In this document: positions 1-8,707 of the stretch, piece after piece | How positions within the stretch are numbered: position 1 is the stretch's first letter | How the letters are laid out: every line of letters begins with the position of its first letter | From: CAWEQW01 sp963811365 | Lineage (GTDB): Bacteria; Actinomycetota; Actinomycetes; Propionibacteriales; Nocardioidaceae | Direction of reading: 5' to 3' | Assembly: GCA_963811365.1 (NCBI GenBank) | Contig: CAWEQW010000003.1 | Location: 1 to 64,000 of the forward strand | DNA length: 64,000 bases | The notes under the pieces: generated by a model | The model's input: the letters and a program-made list of their open reading frames with translations, nothing else | Databases searched by the model: none | Told to the model about the DNA's origin: nothing | Program-made: the position numbers and the translations under genes

Positions 1-13
1 ACTGGGTTTGAAC
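1..13. other. Left attachment site (partial)
   Basis: The first 13 bases, ACTGGGTTTGAAC, match the T-arm of tRNA-Val(GAC) at 10384-10396 exactly. They sit 178 bases upstream of the integrase, as expected for the distal copy of a tRNA-targeted attachment core. The rest of the core lies to the left of the window. Confidence 0.7.
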
Positions 14-63
14 TTTTGAGAGCGGGGGCCGTCGTGGTCTCGCCGGCGACACTGGCTCTGGCG

Positions 64-69
64 TAAAAT
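64..69 (+). promoter_or_regulatory. Candidate -10 of the integrase promoter
   Basis: TAAAAT is the best -10-like hexamer in the G/C-rich stretch between the attachment core and int. No convincing -35 lies 16-18 bases upstream, so this is a weak call. Confidence 0.3.
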
Positions 70-96
70 CGCAGGTCAGCGGGCACTTTCGGGATC

Positions 97-141
97 TTCT
101 GACGCCTGACAGACCGAGGCATCTTCGGACACGTTCTGACG
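97..141. repeat. Direct repeat TTCTGACG, candidate Int/Xis site
   Basis: TTCTGACG occurs at 97-104 and again at 134-141, 37 bases apart, between the attachment core and int. Spaced short repeats there are typical of arm-type recombinase or excisionase sites. This is inference only. Confidence 0.35.
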
Positions 142-143
142 TC

Positions 144-165
144 TATGTTCCCCGTATGTTCCCCG
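144..165. repeat. Tandem 11-bp repeat, candidate arm-type Int site
   Basis: TATGTTCCCCG occurs twice in tandem (144-154 and 155-165), followed by AAA. A close copy of the same double motif lies at the other end of the element (10307-10329), next to the tRNA. Its presence at both ends suggests arm-type integrase binding. It also overlaps the region just before int and could affect int expression. Confidence 0.5.
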
Positions 166-190
166 AAAGGCGACACTGGAGGGACAAAGG

Positions 191-1363
191 ATGGCTCGGG
201 AAACCAGTATCGCCCGGCGCGGCTTCGGGCGGATCGAGCGGCGTGAGTCCGGCCGCTACCGCGTGGCGTACACCGGCCCCGACGGCCGGCTCTACCGGGC
301 GCCGACGACGTTCGACGCCAAGGAGGACGCGGTCGCCTGGCTGGCCAACCGGCGGGCCGAGATCCAGATGGAGGTCTGGGCGCCGGACGCCGCCGCCCGT
401 GGCGCCTCGCGCAAGGCGGTCCCGACGATGCGGGCGTACGGCGACCAGTGGCTCGAGGGCCGAAAGACCCGCGGCCGCGAGCTCCGGCCGACCACGCGGC
501 AGCAGTACCGGATGCTGCTCGACGCCTACATCTACCCGACGTTTGGGGACGAGCCGCTCGACCGGATCACCGCCGACGACGTCACCGACTGGTACGACGC
601 GCTGGCGCCCGGCAAGGAGACGATTCGCGCGCAGGCCTACAGCCTGCTCCGCACGATCCTCGGCTCGGCGGCCTCGGCCCGACCGAAGCCACTGATCCCG
701 TACAACCCGGCGCATATCCGCGGCGCCGGCAACGTCAAGCGCGCCCACAAGGTCCGACCAGCGTCGCTCCAGGAGCTGGAGACGATCGTCGAGGCGTTGC
801 CCGACCGCTACAAGCTGATGGCGTTGCTCGCTGCCTGGTGCGCGATGCGCTTCGGAGAGCTCGCCGAGCTGCGCCGCGGCGACATCGACCTCCGGACCAA
901 CCGGGTCTCGATCACCCGCGCAGTCGTCCGTGCGGGTGGCAAGTTCGTCGTCGGCTCGCCGAAGTCCGACGCCGGCGTCCGTGACGTCGCGATCCCGCCG
1001 CACCTGCTCCCGGTGCTGAAAGCCCACCTGAAGAACCACACCGGCAAGGGCAAGGACGCCCTGCTCTTCCCAGCCGCCGCCGACAGCAACGCCCATATCG
1101 CCCCGTCGACGCTCTACAAGGTCTACTACCCGGCCCGGAAGGCGGCCGGCCGCGAGGACCTCCGCTGGCACGACCTGCGCCACACCGGCGCCGTCCTCGC
1201 CGCCCAGACCGGCGCCACCCTCGCCGAGCTGATGGGCCGGCTCGGGCACTCCACCCCCGGCGCCGCGATGCGGTACCAGCACGCCGCTGCGGACCGTGAC
1301 GCCGAGATAGCCCGTCGCCTGTCGGCGTTGGTGTCGGACGTGAATGGGACGGTCGAGTCGTGA
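191..1363 (+). CDS. int: Tyrosine recombinase / phage-type integrase
   Basis: This 390-aa site-specific integrase would catalyse integration into, and with the excisionase excision from, the tRNA-Val site. Residues 10-60 resemble the AP2-like N-terminal arm-binding domain, about 75-170 the SAM-like core-binding domain, and about 190-375 the catalytic domain. The catalytic set is complete: Arg220 (MRFGEL), Lys258, His327 and Arg330 (HDLRH), His353 (LGHS) and nucleophile Tyr362 (MRYQHA). The ATG at 191 follows GGAGGGACAAAGG. The last bases overlap the next gene by GTGA, so the two are probably translated together. The length is normal for actinobacterial element integrases. Confidence 0.93.
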   Translation: MARETSIARRGFGRIERRESGRYRVAYTGPDGRLYRAPTTFDAKEDAVAWLANRRAEIQMEVWAPDAAARGASRKAVPTMRAYGDQWLEGRKTRGRELRPTTRQQYRMLLDAYIYPTFGDEPLDRITADDVTDWYDALAPGKETIRAQAYSLLRTILGSAASARPKPLIPYNPAHIRGAGNVKRAHKVRPASLQELETIVEALPDRYKLMALLAAWCAMRFGELAELRRGDIDLRTNRVSITRAVVRAGGKFVVGSPKSDAGVRDVAIPPHLLPVLKAHLKNHTGKGKDALLFPAAADSNAHIAPSTLYKVYYPARKAAGREDLRWHDLRHTGAVLAAQTGATLAELMGRLGHSTPGAAMRYQHAAADRDAEIARRLSALVSDVNGTVES

Positions 1364-1797
1364 CCGAGCCACCGGAGAAGGACGCATTGGAGGATGTTCT
1401 GCGTCCCGAGGAAGCGCCGGAGGATCTGGTCTTCCTGCTTCGAGCAGGTGCGGCGGATGACGACGTCGACCTCCTCAAGCGGCAGGCACTGCGGCTCGCT
1501 CGTCGTTACACCTTCGACGATGACGACTGCTTTGGCGTCTCGGTCTTCGCAGCGACTGAGGAGAACGAGGCTTGGGTCCTTGCGACGAAGATGGATGTCC
1601 GACGGCGCTACTACCGGCTCCCTTATCGGGACGTCGCCAACCTGCGGCTGCGGCTGCTCCCTACCTTCAACGCACCGCACTGGACCGTGCTGTTCAACGG
1701 CGCCGACGGCCCGGAGTACCAGGCGTTCATAGACGCTCTGGGCGAGATCAGGGACAATCCATACTGGAAGCGGAGACTTGGAAGGAGGCCCCGATGA
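1360..1797 (+). CDS. Hypothetical protein coupled to int
   Basis: I do not recognise this 145-aa soluble acidic protein. It starts with GTG overlapping the int stop (GTGA) and ends in an ATGA overlap with the next gene, so int and the two small genes form one translational unit. The N-terminal half is rich in Asp and Glu (a DDDD stretch near residue 53). The C-terminal half contains a WTVLFNG strand and a basic tail. No signal peptide or membrane segment is visible. Position suggests a role linked to recombination or element maintenance, but that is inference. Confidence 0.75.
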   Translation: MTEPPEKDALEDVLRPEEAPEDLVFLLRAGAADDDVDLLKRQALRLARRYTFDDDDCFGVSVFAATEENEAWVLATKMDVRRRYYRLPYRDVANLRLRLLPTFNAPHWTVLFNGADGPEYQAFIDALGEIRDNPYWKRRLGRRPR

Positions 1798-2087
1798 CGA
1801 TGCACGACATGACCGACGTGGCCGGCCACCGGGTCGACCTCGAAGTGGACTTCGCCAACGAGGACGAGACGGGGTACATCTGGCTGTGGCTCGACGAGGC
1901 ACGCGAGCCTGAGCAGATCGTGCCCGGAGCGGTGTTGACGCTGCGCGACGGTGAGGACCTCGCGATGGGGCAGGTCATCGACCTGGTCGCCAGGGCCAAC
2001 GGCACGATCGTCCACATCGAGTTACTCCCGGGAGCTATCGAGGAGTACCAGGCAGCCATCGAGCGATTCACGACTCGTCACGCCTGA
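1794..2087 (+). CDS. Small hypothetical protein coupled to int operon
   Basis: This 97-aa acidic protein is of unknown function. Its ATG overlaps the upstream stop (ATGA) and AAGGAGG lies a few bases before it, so translation should be strong. The sequence alternates short hydrophobic stretches with acidic residues (WLWLDEA, GAVLTLRDGED, IVHIELLPG), suggesting a small mostly beta fold. It is the third gene of the int cassette. I cannot assign a family. Confidence 0.7.
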   Translation: MTMHDMTDVAGHRVDLEVDFANEDETGYIWLWLDEAREPEQIVPGAVLTLRDGEDLAMGQVIDLVARANGTIVHIELLPGAIEEYQAAIERFTTRHA

Positions 2088-2096
2088 CTGCGCGTC

Positions 2097-2195
2097 ATGG
2101 CAAAGACTTCCGCGAAGTACGCCCGCGAGCGAGAGGCCACCCAGAATCAACTGCTGGGTTACTCGTCCTGTGCATCCTGCCCTGACCGCAAGTGA
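2097..2195 (+). CDS. Possible 32-aa mini-protein
   Basis: A short frame begins 9 bases after the preceding stop and encodes a basic N-terminus (MAKTSAKYARERE) and a C-terminal CASC pair. It overlaps the tail of the opposite-strand XRE regulator. It may be a remnant of a longer gene or chance. No good ribosome site is seen. Confidence 0.2.
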   Translation: MAKTSAKYAREREATQNQLLGYSSCASCPDRK

Positions 2196-2794
2196 TGGGC
2201 CCTCTCGCTGGGCCGGAGCCGAATGAGCGCCCCGGGTGGGCGGTCACTACCTGAGCCGGTCACTCGCGTCCGGCGGCGCGTCGGCAGTGTCTTGCGGATG
2301 AGCGGCAGCCAGGCGCGGCGGATCGGGTCGGGCAGGTCGAGCTCCTTCCAGATGTCGACGAGCAGCACGCCGTCGATGTAGTCGAGCAGGTCGCGGGGAC
2401 TGCCCTCGCGGAGGATCAGCTGGTAAGCGCGCGCCCGATCGGTGCGCTCGCGCAGGTAGTACTGCCGCCGCGGCACCGGCCAGTCGTGGACAGGTCCGGG
2501 GAGCAGGATGGTGCTGAACGCGCGTTCCGGATCCAGCCGCCACAGCTGGTTGGCGAGCCAGAACGGGTGCAAACCATGCTGGCCCGGCACCTCGACGAAC
2601 TCCAGGTTCGGCACGACCTCCAGCCGATGGCCAGTGGCCTCGATGATCCGCTCGGCGACGGCCAGAGAGGGCGACTTCGCGCCGCGCTCGTACGCCGACA
2701 GGGTCGGCTGGGAGGTGCCGGCGAGCCGTGCGAGGGCGTCCTGGGTCAGCCCGGCCGTGCGGCGGGCGTAGGCGAGCAGGGCGTGCCCGGTCAC
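2159..2794 (-). CDS. XRE-family helix-turn-helix regulator
   Basis: This 211-aa protein has a clear Cro/C1-type HTH at residues 1-60 (LTQDALARLAGTSQPTLSAYERG). Its long C-terminal region includes AYQLILREG, LLDYIDGVLLVDIW and an AWLPLI segment, a combination I associate with actinobacterial XRE regulators of unknown ligand. The start is the GTG at 2794; an upstream frame extension lacks coding character. It is transcribed divergently from the 306-aa gene at 2981, so it probably controls itself and that neighbour from the shared intergenic region. Confidence 0.8.
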   Translation of the reverse strand: MTGHALLAYARRTAGLTQDALARLAGTSQPTLSAYERGAKSPSLAVAERIIEATGHRLEVVPNLEFVEVPGQHGLHPFWLANQLWRLDPERAFSTILLPGPVHDWPVPRRQYYLRERTDRARAYQLILREGSPRDLLDYIDGVLLVDIWKELDLPDPIRRAWLPLIRKTLPTRRRTRVTGSGSDRPPGALIRLRPSERAHHLRSGQDAQDE

Positions 2795-2944
2795 CCGTTG
2801 AGGATATCCGACCGGATCTTCTCGGTCAGATCCTGCGATTCGCCGTCCGACCTGCACAGATGCGACGAGCCGAGGACAGCTGCGGGCAGGTGGTGCGGCG
2901 TGTCCGTGCCAATTTCCGACATGCCTTGCACACCTACCTCTTGA

Positions 2945-2959
2945 CAGGGATCTGCCCTG
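2945..2959. promoter_or_regulatory. Inverted repeat in divergent promoter region
   Basis: CAGGG and CCCTG arms at 2945-2949 and 2955-2959 flank a 5-base spacer, just downstream of a TTGACA hexamer (2941-2946). It lies between the XRE gene and the plus-strand gene, where an operator would be expected. The arms are short. Confidence 0.3.
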
Positions 2960-2980
2960 GCACCGAAGGGGGTGATCGCG

Positions 2981-3901
2981 ATGAGCGTCGCGAAGTGTCT
3001 TGGTCTGGACGACGTCGGCGGCCCGGCGATCGCGGCTGCCGGCGTGGCCTGGCAGCGCTGGTGCCACCTGGCGCCGGAACTGGCGGTCGTCGACGACCTG
3101 CTCGACCTACCCTCGTGGACGCGTCGGGCGTCGACGGCGACGGCGACCAAGGATGCTCTGCTGGTCCGGCTCCATCGGATGGCTCAGGATGACGCCGAGG
3201 CGGCAGCGGCCCTGGCATGGCTGCTGCTGCCGGGCGCGACACGGCTGGCCGACAGCCTGCGGGACCTCTCGCCGGACATCGACGCGCTGACGGCGGGCGA
3301 GCTCTGGCTGCAGATCCGAACCGGGCCGGCGCAGCGGTGTGTCGCCGCGACCATCCTCCGCGACGTACGCCGCTCGCTGCTCGCCGAGCTCGGGAACGCC
3401 GAGGCAGCGCAGCGCCGCGATCGCACCTGGGCCACCACGACATTGTGCGACAACGCTGAAGACCTCGACCGCCTCGCCGGCCTCCCCGACCTTCACGCCG
3501 ACGCGGTGTTCGAGTCGAGCCTTCTCGTTCAGCACGTGCTCCTCGGCGGCGTGCTGAACCTGGCTGACGCGTCACTCCTGCAAGACCTCGCGGACGCGGC
3601 CGCCGAGCAGCAAGCACCCGCGCGAAGGGGCCGCGCCGGCCTCACTTCGCCGGCTGTCGTCGAGGTCGTCACCCGATACCGCCCTGGGTCGGCGCGATCA
3701 GTGCGCCGCCGCGCGTCGATGCTCATGGACCGCCTCGGTCGGTACGCGAAGGAGAATCGCCTCGTCGAGGACCTGGGCGCGTTCGTCGCAGCGCACGAGT
3801 TGCCGCCGATGAGCCTCGACGAGGTCCTCGAGGAGTATCTCTGGCAGCACATCGACGAGTGCGTCGAGGAGAGCCACCGGGAGCTCGACGAGTCGGCGTG
3901 A
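2981..3901 (+). CDS. Hypothetical 306-aa protein, divergent to XRE gene
   Basis: I cannot name this mainly helical soluble protein. It begins MSVAKCLGLDDVGG, has an Ala/Asp-rich middle, a WLQIRTGPAQRCVAATILRDVRRS segment near residues 105-130, and an acidic C-terminus. That middle segment recalls sigma-factor-like accessory proteins of actinobacterial elements, but no clear sigma region 2 or 4 is visible. The ATG at 2981 is preferred to the GTG at 2972 because the GAAGGGGG ribosome site sits about 8 bases before it. The divergent XRE gene suggests joint regulation. Confidence 0.75.
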   Translation: MSVAKCLGLDDVGGPAIAAAGVAWQRWCHLAPELAVVDDLLDLPSWTRRASTATATKDALLVRLHRMAQDDAEAAAALAWLLLPGATRLADSLRDLSPDIDALTAGELWLQIRTGPAQRCVAATILRDVRRSLLAELGNAEAAQRRDRTWATTTLCDNAEDLDRLAGLPDLHADAVFESSLLVQHVLLGGVLNLADASLLQDLADAAAEQQAPARRGRAGLTSPAVVEVVTRYRPGSARSVRRRASMLMDRLGRYAKENRLVEDLGAFVAAHELPPMSLDEVLEEYLWQHIDECVEESHRELDESA

Positions 3902-3983
3902 TGCGGCGACCTCGTTTTGACGGATCTGCCGCCGACCGGCGCGCGCCCAGACAGGCTCGCGGTCAGGTGTCAGGCTGGCGCGC

Positions 3984-4358
3984 ATGAACGCAGAGCAGCA
4001 GGTCGTTGCGGCAGCGGAGGATCGGGCTTCGGCCCTCGCGGCAGGCGATGCCTTGCGACTCGCGCGGCTCCTGCACGAGGGCTTCAGGTGGACGTCACAT
4101 ACGGGGGAGACCTACAGCCGGTCGGAGTATGTGCGTCGAAACACGAAGGGGTCCAAGGTCTGGCGTTCGCAACGGCTGAGTGGCGTCGAGGTCGTCGTTG
4201 TCGGCGACACCGCCGTTCTCCACGCCGAGGTGACCGATGAGGTGCTGGGAGAGGACGATGAGTGCGAGGTCTTCCGGATGCCGATGACGCAGGTCTGGGT
4301 CCGCCAGGGCGACGTGTGGAGGTGCCTTGCGGGCCACGCGGGACCACGCCGTTCCTGA
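3984..4358 (+). CDS. NTF2-like (SnoaL/DUF4440-type) protein
   Basis: This 124-aa protein has the pattern of the NTF2-like fold: an N-terminal helix pair (NAEQQVVAAAEDRASALAAGD, residues 2-22), a short region ending in FRWTSHTGETY, then strands ending in TQVWVRQGDVWRC. DUF4440/SnoaL-like members include small-ligand binders and enzymes, and the substrate here cannot be told. It stands alone between the 306-aa gene and the 3' end of the opposite-strand relaxase and appears to be element cargo. Confidence 0.75.
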   Translation: MNAEQQVVAAAEDRASALAAGDALRLARLLHEGFRWTSHTGETYSRSEYVRRNTKGSKVWRSQRLSGVEVVVVGDTAVLHAEVTDEVLGEDDECEVFRMPMTQVWVRQGDVWRCLAGHAGPRRS

Positions 4359-4387
4359 CTGCAACCTTGCCGCGGCGCGGGCAACAC

Positions 4388-7300
4388 TCACAGCCCGATG
4401 CCCGGCGCCTGCTGGGAAGGCGCCTGCCGGTGGTGGTCGACACCGAGTATCTCGTGGCGTTGCCGCTTGGGAGCGAGCTGCTTGCGGATCCGATACGCCA
4501 GCGCCGCGGTCGGGTGTTCGGACGGCAACGGCCTGATACTCGCTCTCATCAGCAAAGGCTCTGGGTCGCGGCCCTGACGCTTGAGCCGGTCGAGTTCGCG
4601 CGCCAGCGTGAGGGTGTGCTCGTCGGCGCGGCCGACGTACGCGACCACACGACGTTCCCATACGCGGACGGCGTCGTCGTACCGGCTGTTGACGGTGCGG
4701 ATGAGGCCGCGGCGGTACGCCGCGGCGCGGTCGTCGTCGGGCGCGGGACCGGCGATCGTGCGTTCGTCGGCGCGATGCCTTGGGCGGCCCGCCAGACAGC
4801 GATATCTGCGCGCAGCTCGGGGGTGAGGACGTCGGCGTAGTCGTCGAGCCAGGCCGGGAGCGTCGTGTCTGCGCGGTCGCGGACCTGTGCCGAGAGGGTG
4901 CTCACGAGGCGTGCTCGCGCGGCGAGGTAGGGACCCCAGCGCTGGTGGTCGGCGACCTCGGCCGGGATGTCCGGCAGCCACGGGAGCGGGCCTGGCGCTG
5001 CCGGCTCGTCGTCGCCGGCGCCGAGCACCTTCTGGGTCGCGAAGGTCACGGCGTCGGCGTACCTCGTTGCCGCGTCGTGGAGACGAGCCTCCGGCGTCGC
5101 GGCCAGTTGGCGGGTGGAGGTCGCCGAGACGGCCGCGCCGTCGCGGGCGAGGACGCGCTCGAGCGCCTCGGTGGCGGTGAGCTGCTCGGTGATGCCGGGC
5201 AGCTCGAACTCACGCTCGTCGCTCAGGTCGTCGGTGATGACGTGGACGTGGTTCTCGGCGCGGCCGCGGGTCAGCATCGTGTAGAGCAGTTGCCGGGTCT
5301 CCTCGCCGGTGACGACGCCGTGCATGACGTCGGCGGTCAGGCCCTGGGCGGTGTGGACGGTGGAGGCGTAGCCGAGCTCGACGTGGGCGGCGACGTACTC
5401 CGCGGGCAGCACGGTGGTGAGTCCGGAGTCGCGGTGTCGCACGATCAGGGTGCCGTTGTGGATGCGGGTGACGGTCCAGCGGTCGCCGTTCTTGACCCAG
5501 TCGGTGCTGCTCACGCCGAGTCGGCGGTCGTTGTGTCGGGTGAGGACGACGTCGCCGACCGACGCGTGGGTGCCGTCCCGCAGCCGGACCTCGTCGTCAA
5601 CGGCGGCGTCCAGCGAGCCGGGCCGTGCGGGCTCGTTCGTTGAGCTCTCGCACGAGGTCGTGGGTCGGCGCCAGCATCAGAGCAGTCGCGACCGGCGTCC
5701 TGCTCGCGTTGCCACGCGTCGAAGACCTCGTCGACGACGGTGTGCTGGTCGCCGGCGTGGATGCGCTCGTGGTCGAGGTAGTAGCCCAGGGCCGCCCGGT
5801 CGCCGTCCCGGAGCGCCAGGGACGCCTCGGCCTCGACCGGGTCGTCGAACCGGACGACCTCGTCGAGGCGTACGGCGCCGTGCGTGCGGGCGATGTCGCG
5901 GAGGACGCCGCCGGCGCCGATGGCGGCGAGCTGCTGGTCGTCGCCGATCAGCCGCACGGTGGCGCCGCGCTCGACCGCGAAGCCGATGACCCGGTCGAGG
6001 GTGATGGTGTCGGCCATGCCGGCCTCGTCGACGACGAGCAAGGTGCCCGGTCCAACAGAGGCTGCGAGCGGCGAATCGGGCTGGGTGTCGAGGTCGTGGA
6101 CGAGCTTGGCGAGGGTCTCGCACGGCATGCCGGTGGCGTCGCGGAGCGCGGCCGCGGCGGCCGCCGACGGGGCGAGTCCGAGCACGTCGGCTCCTGCCTC
6201 GGTCCACACGCCGGCGAGCACCCGCATCGCGGTCGTCTTGCCGGCCCCGGCCGGCGCGAGGGCGAGCTGCACGCGGCGGCCGCTGGTGGCCATCGCGCGG
6301 ACCAGCTGCTCCTGGCCGGCGTTGAGCTCGGTGCCGTCGAGGCGGGCGGCCAGGATGGCCAGCTCGACGTCGTCGGTCGACCATGCCACCGCGTCGGTGC
6401 TCGCGGCCGCCGCGACGATGCGCGCCTCGGCGTCGAGCACGCGGGTGGTGGTGAAGTGGTCGCGTCCGGTGTGGCGGTAGACGCTCGTCCCGTCCGAGCG
6501 GCACAGGCCGGCTGGTTCGCCGATCGGGTCGCGGTCCGGGGTGAGGTTGACCGACAGCTCCGTGACCTCGTCGACGACCCAGCCGACGGCCTCGGCGACC
6601 AGATCGGCGGGGAGCCCGGCGTCGCGGATCTGCCGATGGACCTCGGCGTGCACGTGCCAGGACTGCCAGGTCGGCCGGTGCGCCTCGAGTTCGCCGAGCA
6701 CGCGCTCGGCCATCTCCCGGACCCACCAGGTCGACACGTTGGCCTGCGCGGGCACGCCGGTCGGGTGGAGCGCGGCTTGCACCATCCGGTCGACGGCGTC
6801 CGGGGATCCGAGTACGTCGACGGCCTGGCTGCGCCAGGTCGTCCGCTGCTCGGCCAGCGATCGCGGCTCGTGCTTGGCCTCGCGGGTCTCCAGGTTCGCC
6901 TGCTGGGCCAGCGCAACGGCCTCGACCGGCGTCGGCGTACGGCCGTGAGCGTTGCGGAAGTCACGAGTCAGTTCGCGCTGCCGAGCCACGATGTCGGCTC
7001 GCCGGCGCGACCACGCCTCGCAGAGCTCGCGGTCGACGCCGACGATCTCGCGGATCGGCCGCTTCTCGCGATCGGCACCCGGCCGCTCGGCGAACTGCAC
7101 CCCGAGCGCCTCGACGAGGTGGCGCTCCAGGGCGGTGTTGTAGGTCTCCGACGCGGCGACCACGTGCTGGTGCAGCACCCGCCCGTAGATCGAGAGCCAC
7201 TTGCCCTGCAGGGTCTGCACCTTGTTCGCAACCGCCACGTGCGTGTGCAGGTCCGGATCGCCCGCGCGCGAGTCGCGGTGGGTGAAGGCGGCGGCGATGA

Positions 7301-7970
7301 GTCCACGAGTCTCGACCTGCCGGGCGCCGTCCTTGCCCTCGCGGGTGAACAGGGCGTGCTCCTCGACGAAGGCCATCGCGTCAGCGACCGCCGCCTGGTG
7401 TGCCTGCTCGATCTTCGCCGCGATCTCGGGCGGCGCGACGGCCCAGAGTGCGGAGACCGACTTGACCGGGCTGAACGTCAGGTCGAATCCGGCGACGGCC
7501 GTCTGCCGCGGGCGGGAGTACCTCGCAAGCGCGGCCGACAGTTCGCGTGCCGACGCTGGCTCGCGTCCGTGCTCGGCGACGAAGAACTCGCCCGCTGCAA
7601 TCGAGCGTGCAGTGGCCCGCTCGGCCGATGTCGGCGCGGGCGAGGATGCGAGCAGCTCGTCGACCCGGGCGTTGAAGGCGTCGACCCTCTCGTTGGCGTA
7701 GACCTTGTACGCCGCCCCAAGCGGTCGGCCCGAGACGGGATCGCAGCCGGTGCCGAACAGGTTCTTCATCTGCTCGGCCGTCACGACGTCGTCGATCGCC
7801 AGGCCCTCGATGCCATCCAGCCCCGAACCGACCCACCGGCCCGGCGACTCGCCCTTAGCCGCGTAGTAGTCGGCCAGCGGGATGTTGCCCTTCTCCGTCG
7901 AGTCAAGCGCGGCGACCTGCCGAGTCAGGTACTCGTACCCCGACCCGGCCGACAGCTTCTGCAACGTCAT
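4388..7970 (-). pseudogene. MobF-family relaxase/helicase (TraA-like), frameshifted
   Basis: The reading frame is broken three times, but the joined product (about 1193 aa) is a full TrwC/TraA-type relaxase-helicase that would nick oriT and unwind the transferred strand. Tyr12 and Tyr14 (SGYEYL) are the candidate catalytic tyrosines. The HUH metal site is HRDSRAGDPDLHTH. The helicase has Walker A (APAGAGKTT), Walker B (LLVVDEAG), GDDQQL, and motifs VASTVHTAQG-like (YASTVHTAQG) and MLTRGR. The start is the ATG at 7970 after GAGGGG. Frameshifts lie near 5690 and 5616 (each fits one extra base) and near 4770 (fits one missing base). Coding quality persists after every shift, so decay is very recent or the shifts are sequence errors. 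Confidence 0.85.
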
Positions 7971-8046
7971 CGTCACGCCCCTCAAGGCCGCGAGCCGGCC
8001 GCGAGTGGCCAGCCGTGACCTCGGATGAAAGAGGTGTGTGTGACTG

Positions 8047-8158
8047 GATGAGACGGAGGAGGAGAGGGGCAGGGGCAGAGAGAAGGACTGGAGGAAAGGA
8101 GTGAGAGGCAGGGACGGGGGGAGGGAGGGACGTGGGGACGGGTGGATAGGGAGGTTGT
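8047..8158. repeat. Polypurine / G-run tract
   Basis: The plus strand is overwhelmingly A and G for about 110 bases, with runs of three to six G separated by one to five bases, densest at 8110-8143. Such a tract can form a G-quadruplex or triplex. On the minus strand it is the pyrimidine-rich 5' leader or promoter region of the relaxase. Confidence 0.6.
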
Positions 8159-8639
8159 GAGGAACGCTTATGGAGTCTGGGGATTCCCTTCCGGGAGAAC
8201 GACGCAGAATCGAGCCGCTATCGCGGACGGCGCTCGAAGTTGGGGAGTGAGCGCTACCTCGGAGAGTTGCGCTGGCTCGTCCGGATAAGGCCCCGTCACC
8301 GGAACACATCACCGGACGGGTCAAGCGGCCACGAACCACGGCGGCAGGCTCTGGGTCCCAGCCTGTGTCCCTCGAGGTTCCTCCTGCGGCGGCGTCGGCC
8401 CGATGTTGTCTCTCTCGTCGAATTTTGCAGGCGAACCGCTGGGTGCAGCATGGCGATGCGGTGCGACGAGGGGCGACACGCCTCGTGCGGCTCTGACTGA
8501 TACGAGGTCAGAACCGTCGTCGGTAAGCCTGGCCCCCACCGGCGCTTCCTTGTGGGTGCCGGTCGGGGCCACGGCGACCGAGCACGTGAGACGCGCGCCC
8601 ACCCCATAGCGGTTGACCCAGCCGTCGGGCAGAACTCCG

Positions 8640-8666
8640 GGCTTGCACGCGCCTCACAGGCAAGCC
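8640..8666. repeat. Inverted repeat before secreted-protein gene
   Basis: GGCTTGC (8640-8646) and GCAAGCC (8660-8666) are perfect 7-base arms around a 13-base spacer, ending 41 bases before the ATG at 8708. It could be an operator or a small stem-loop. Confidence 0.35.
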
Positions 8667-8707
8667 GGTGTCAATCTGGACCCGCCCTTTATGCGTACGC
8701 TCAGCAC

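Larger units (their letters stand above)
7971..8707. other. Long non-coding region upstream of relaxase
   Basis: About 740 bases separate the relaxase start from the next plus-strand gene. I see no convincing gene. It holds the polypurine tract at 8047-8158, short repeats of CACCGGA around 8295-8315, and an inverted repeat at 8640-8666. In MobF elements oriT often lies beside the relaxase, so this is the best place to look for it. A weak minus-strand frame at 8321-8602 was not accepted. Confidence 0.5.

Noticed and set aside
8321..8602. A 93-codon minus-strand frame upstream of the relaxase
   Set aside because: Third positions are G/C-rich only in its first part, it has no ribosome site or motif, and its Pro/Arg-rich sequence looks like random high-GC translation.
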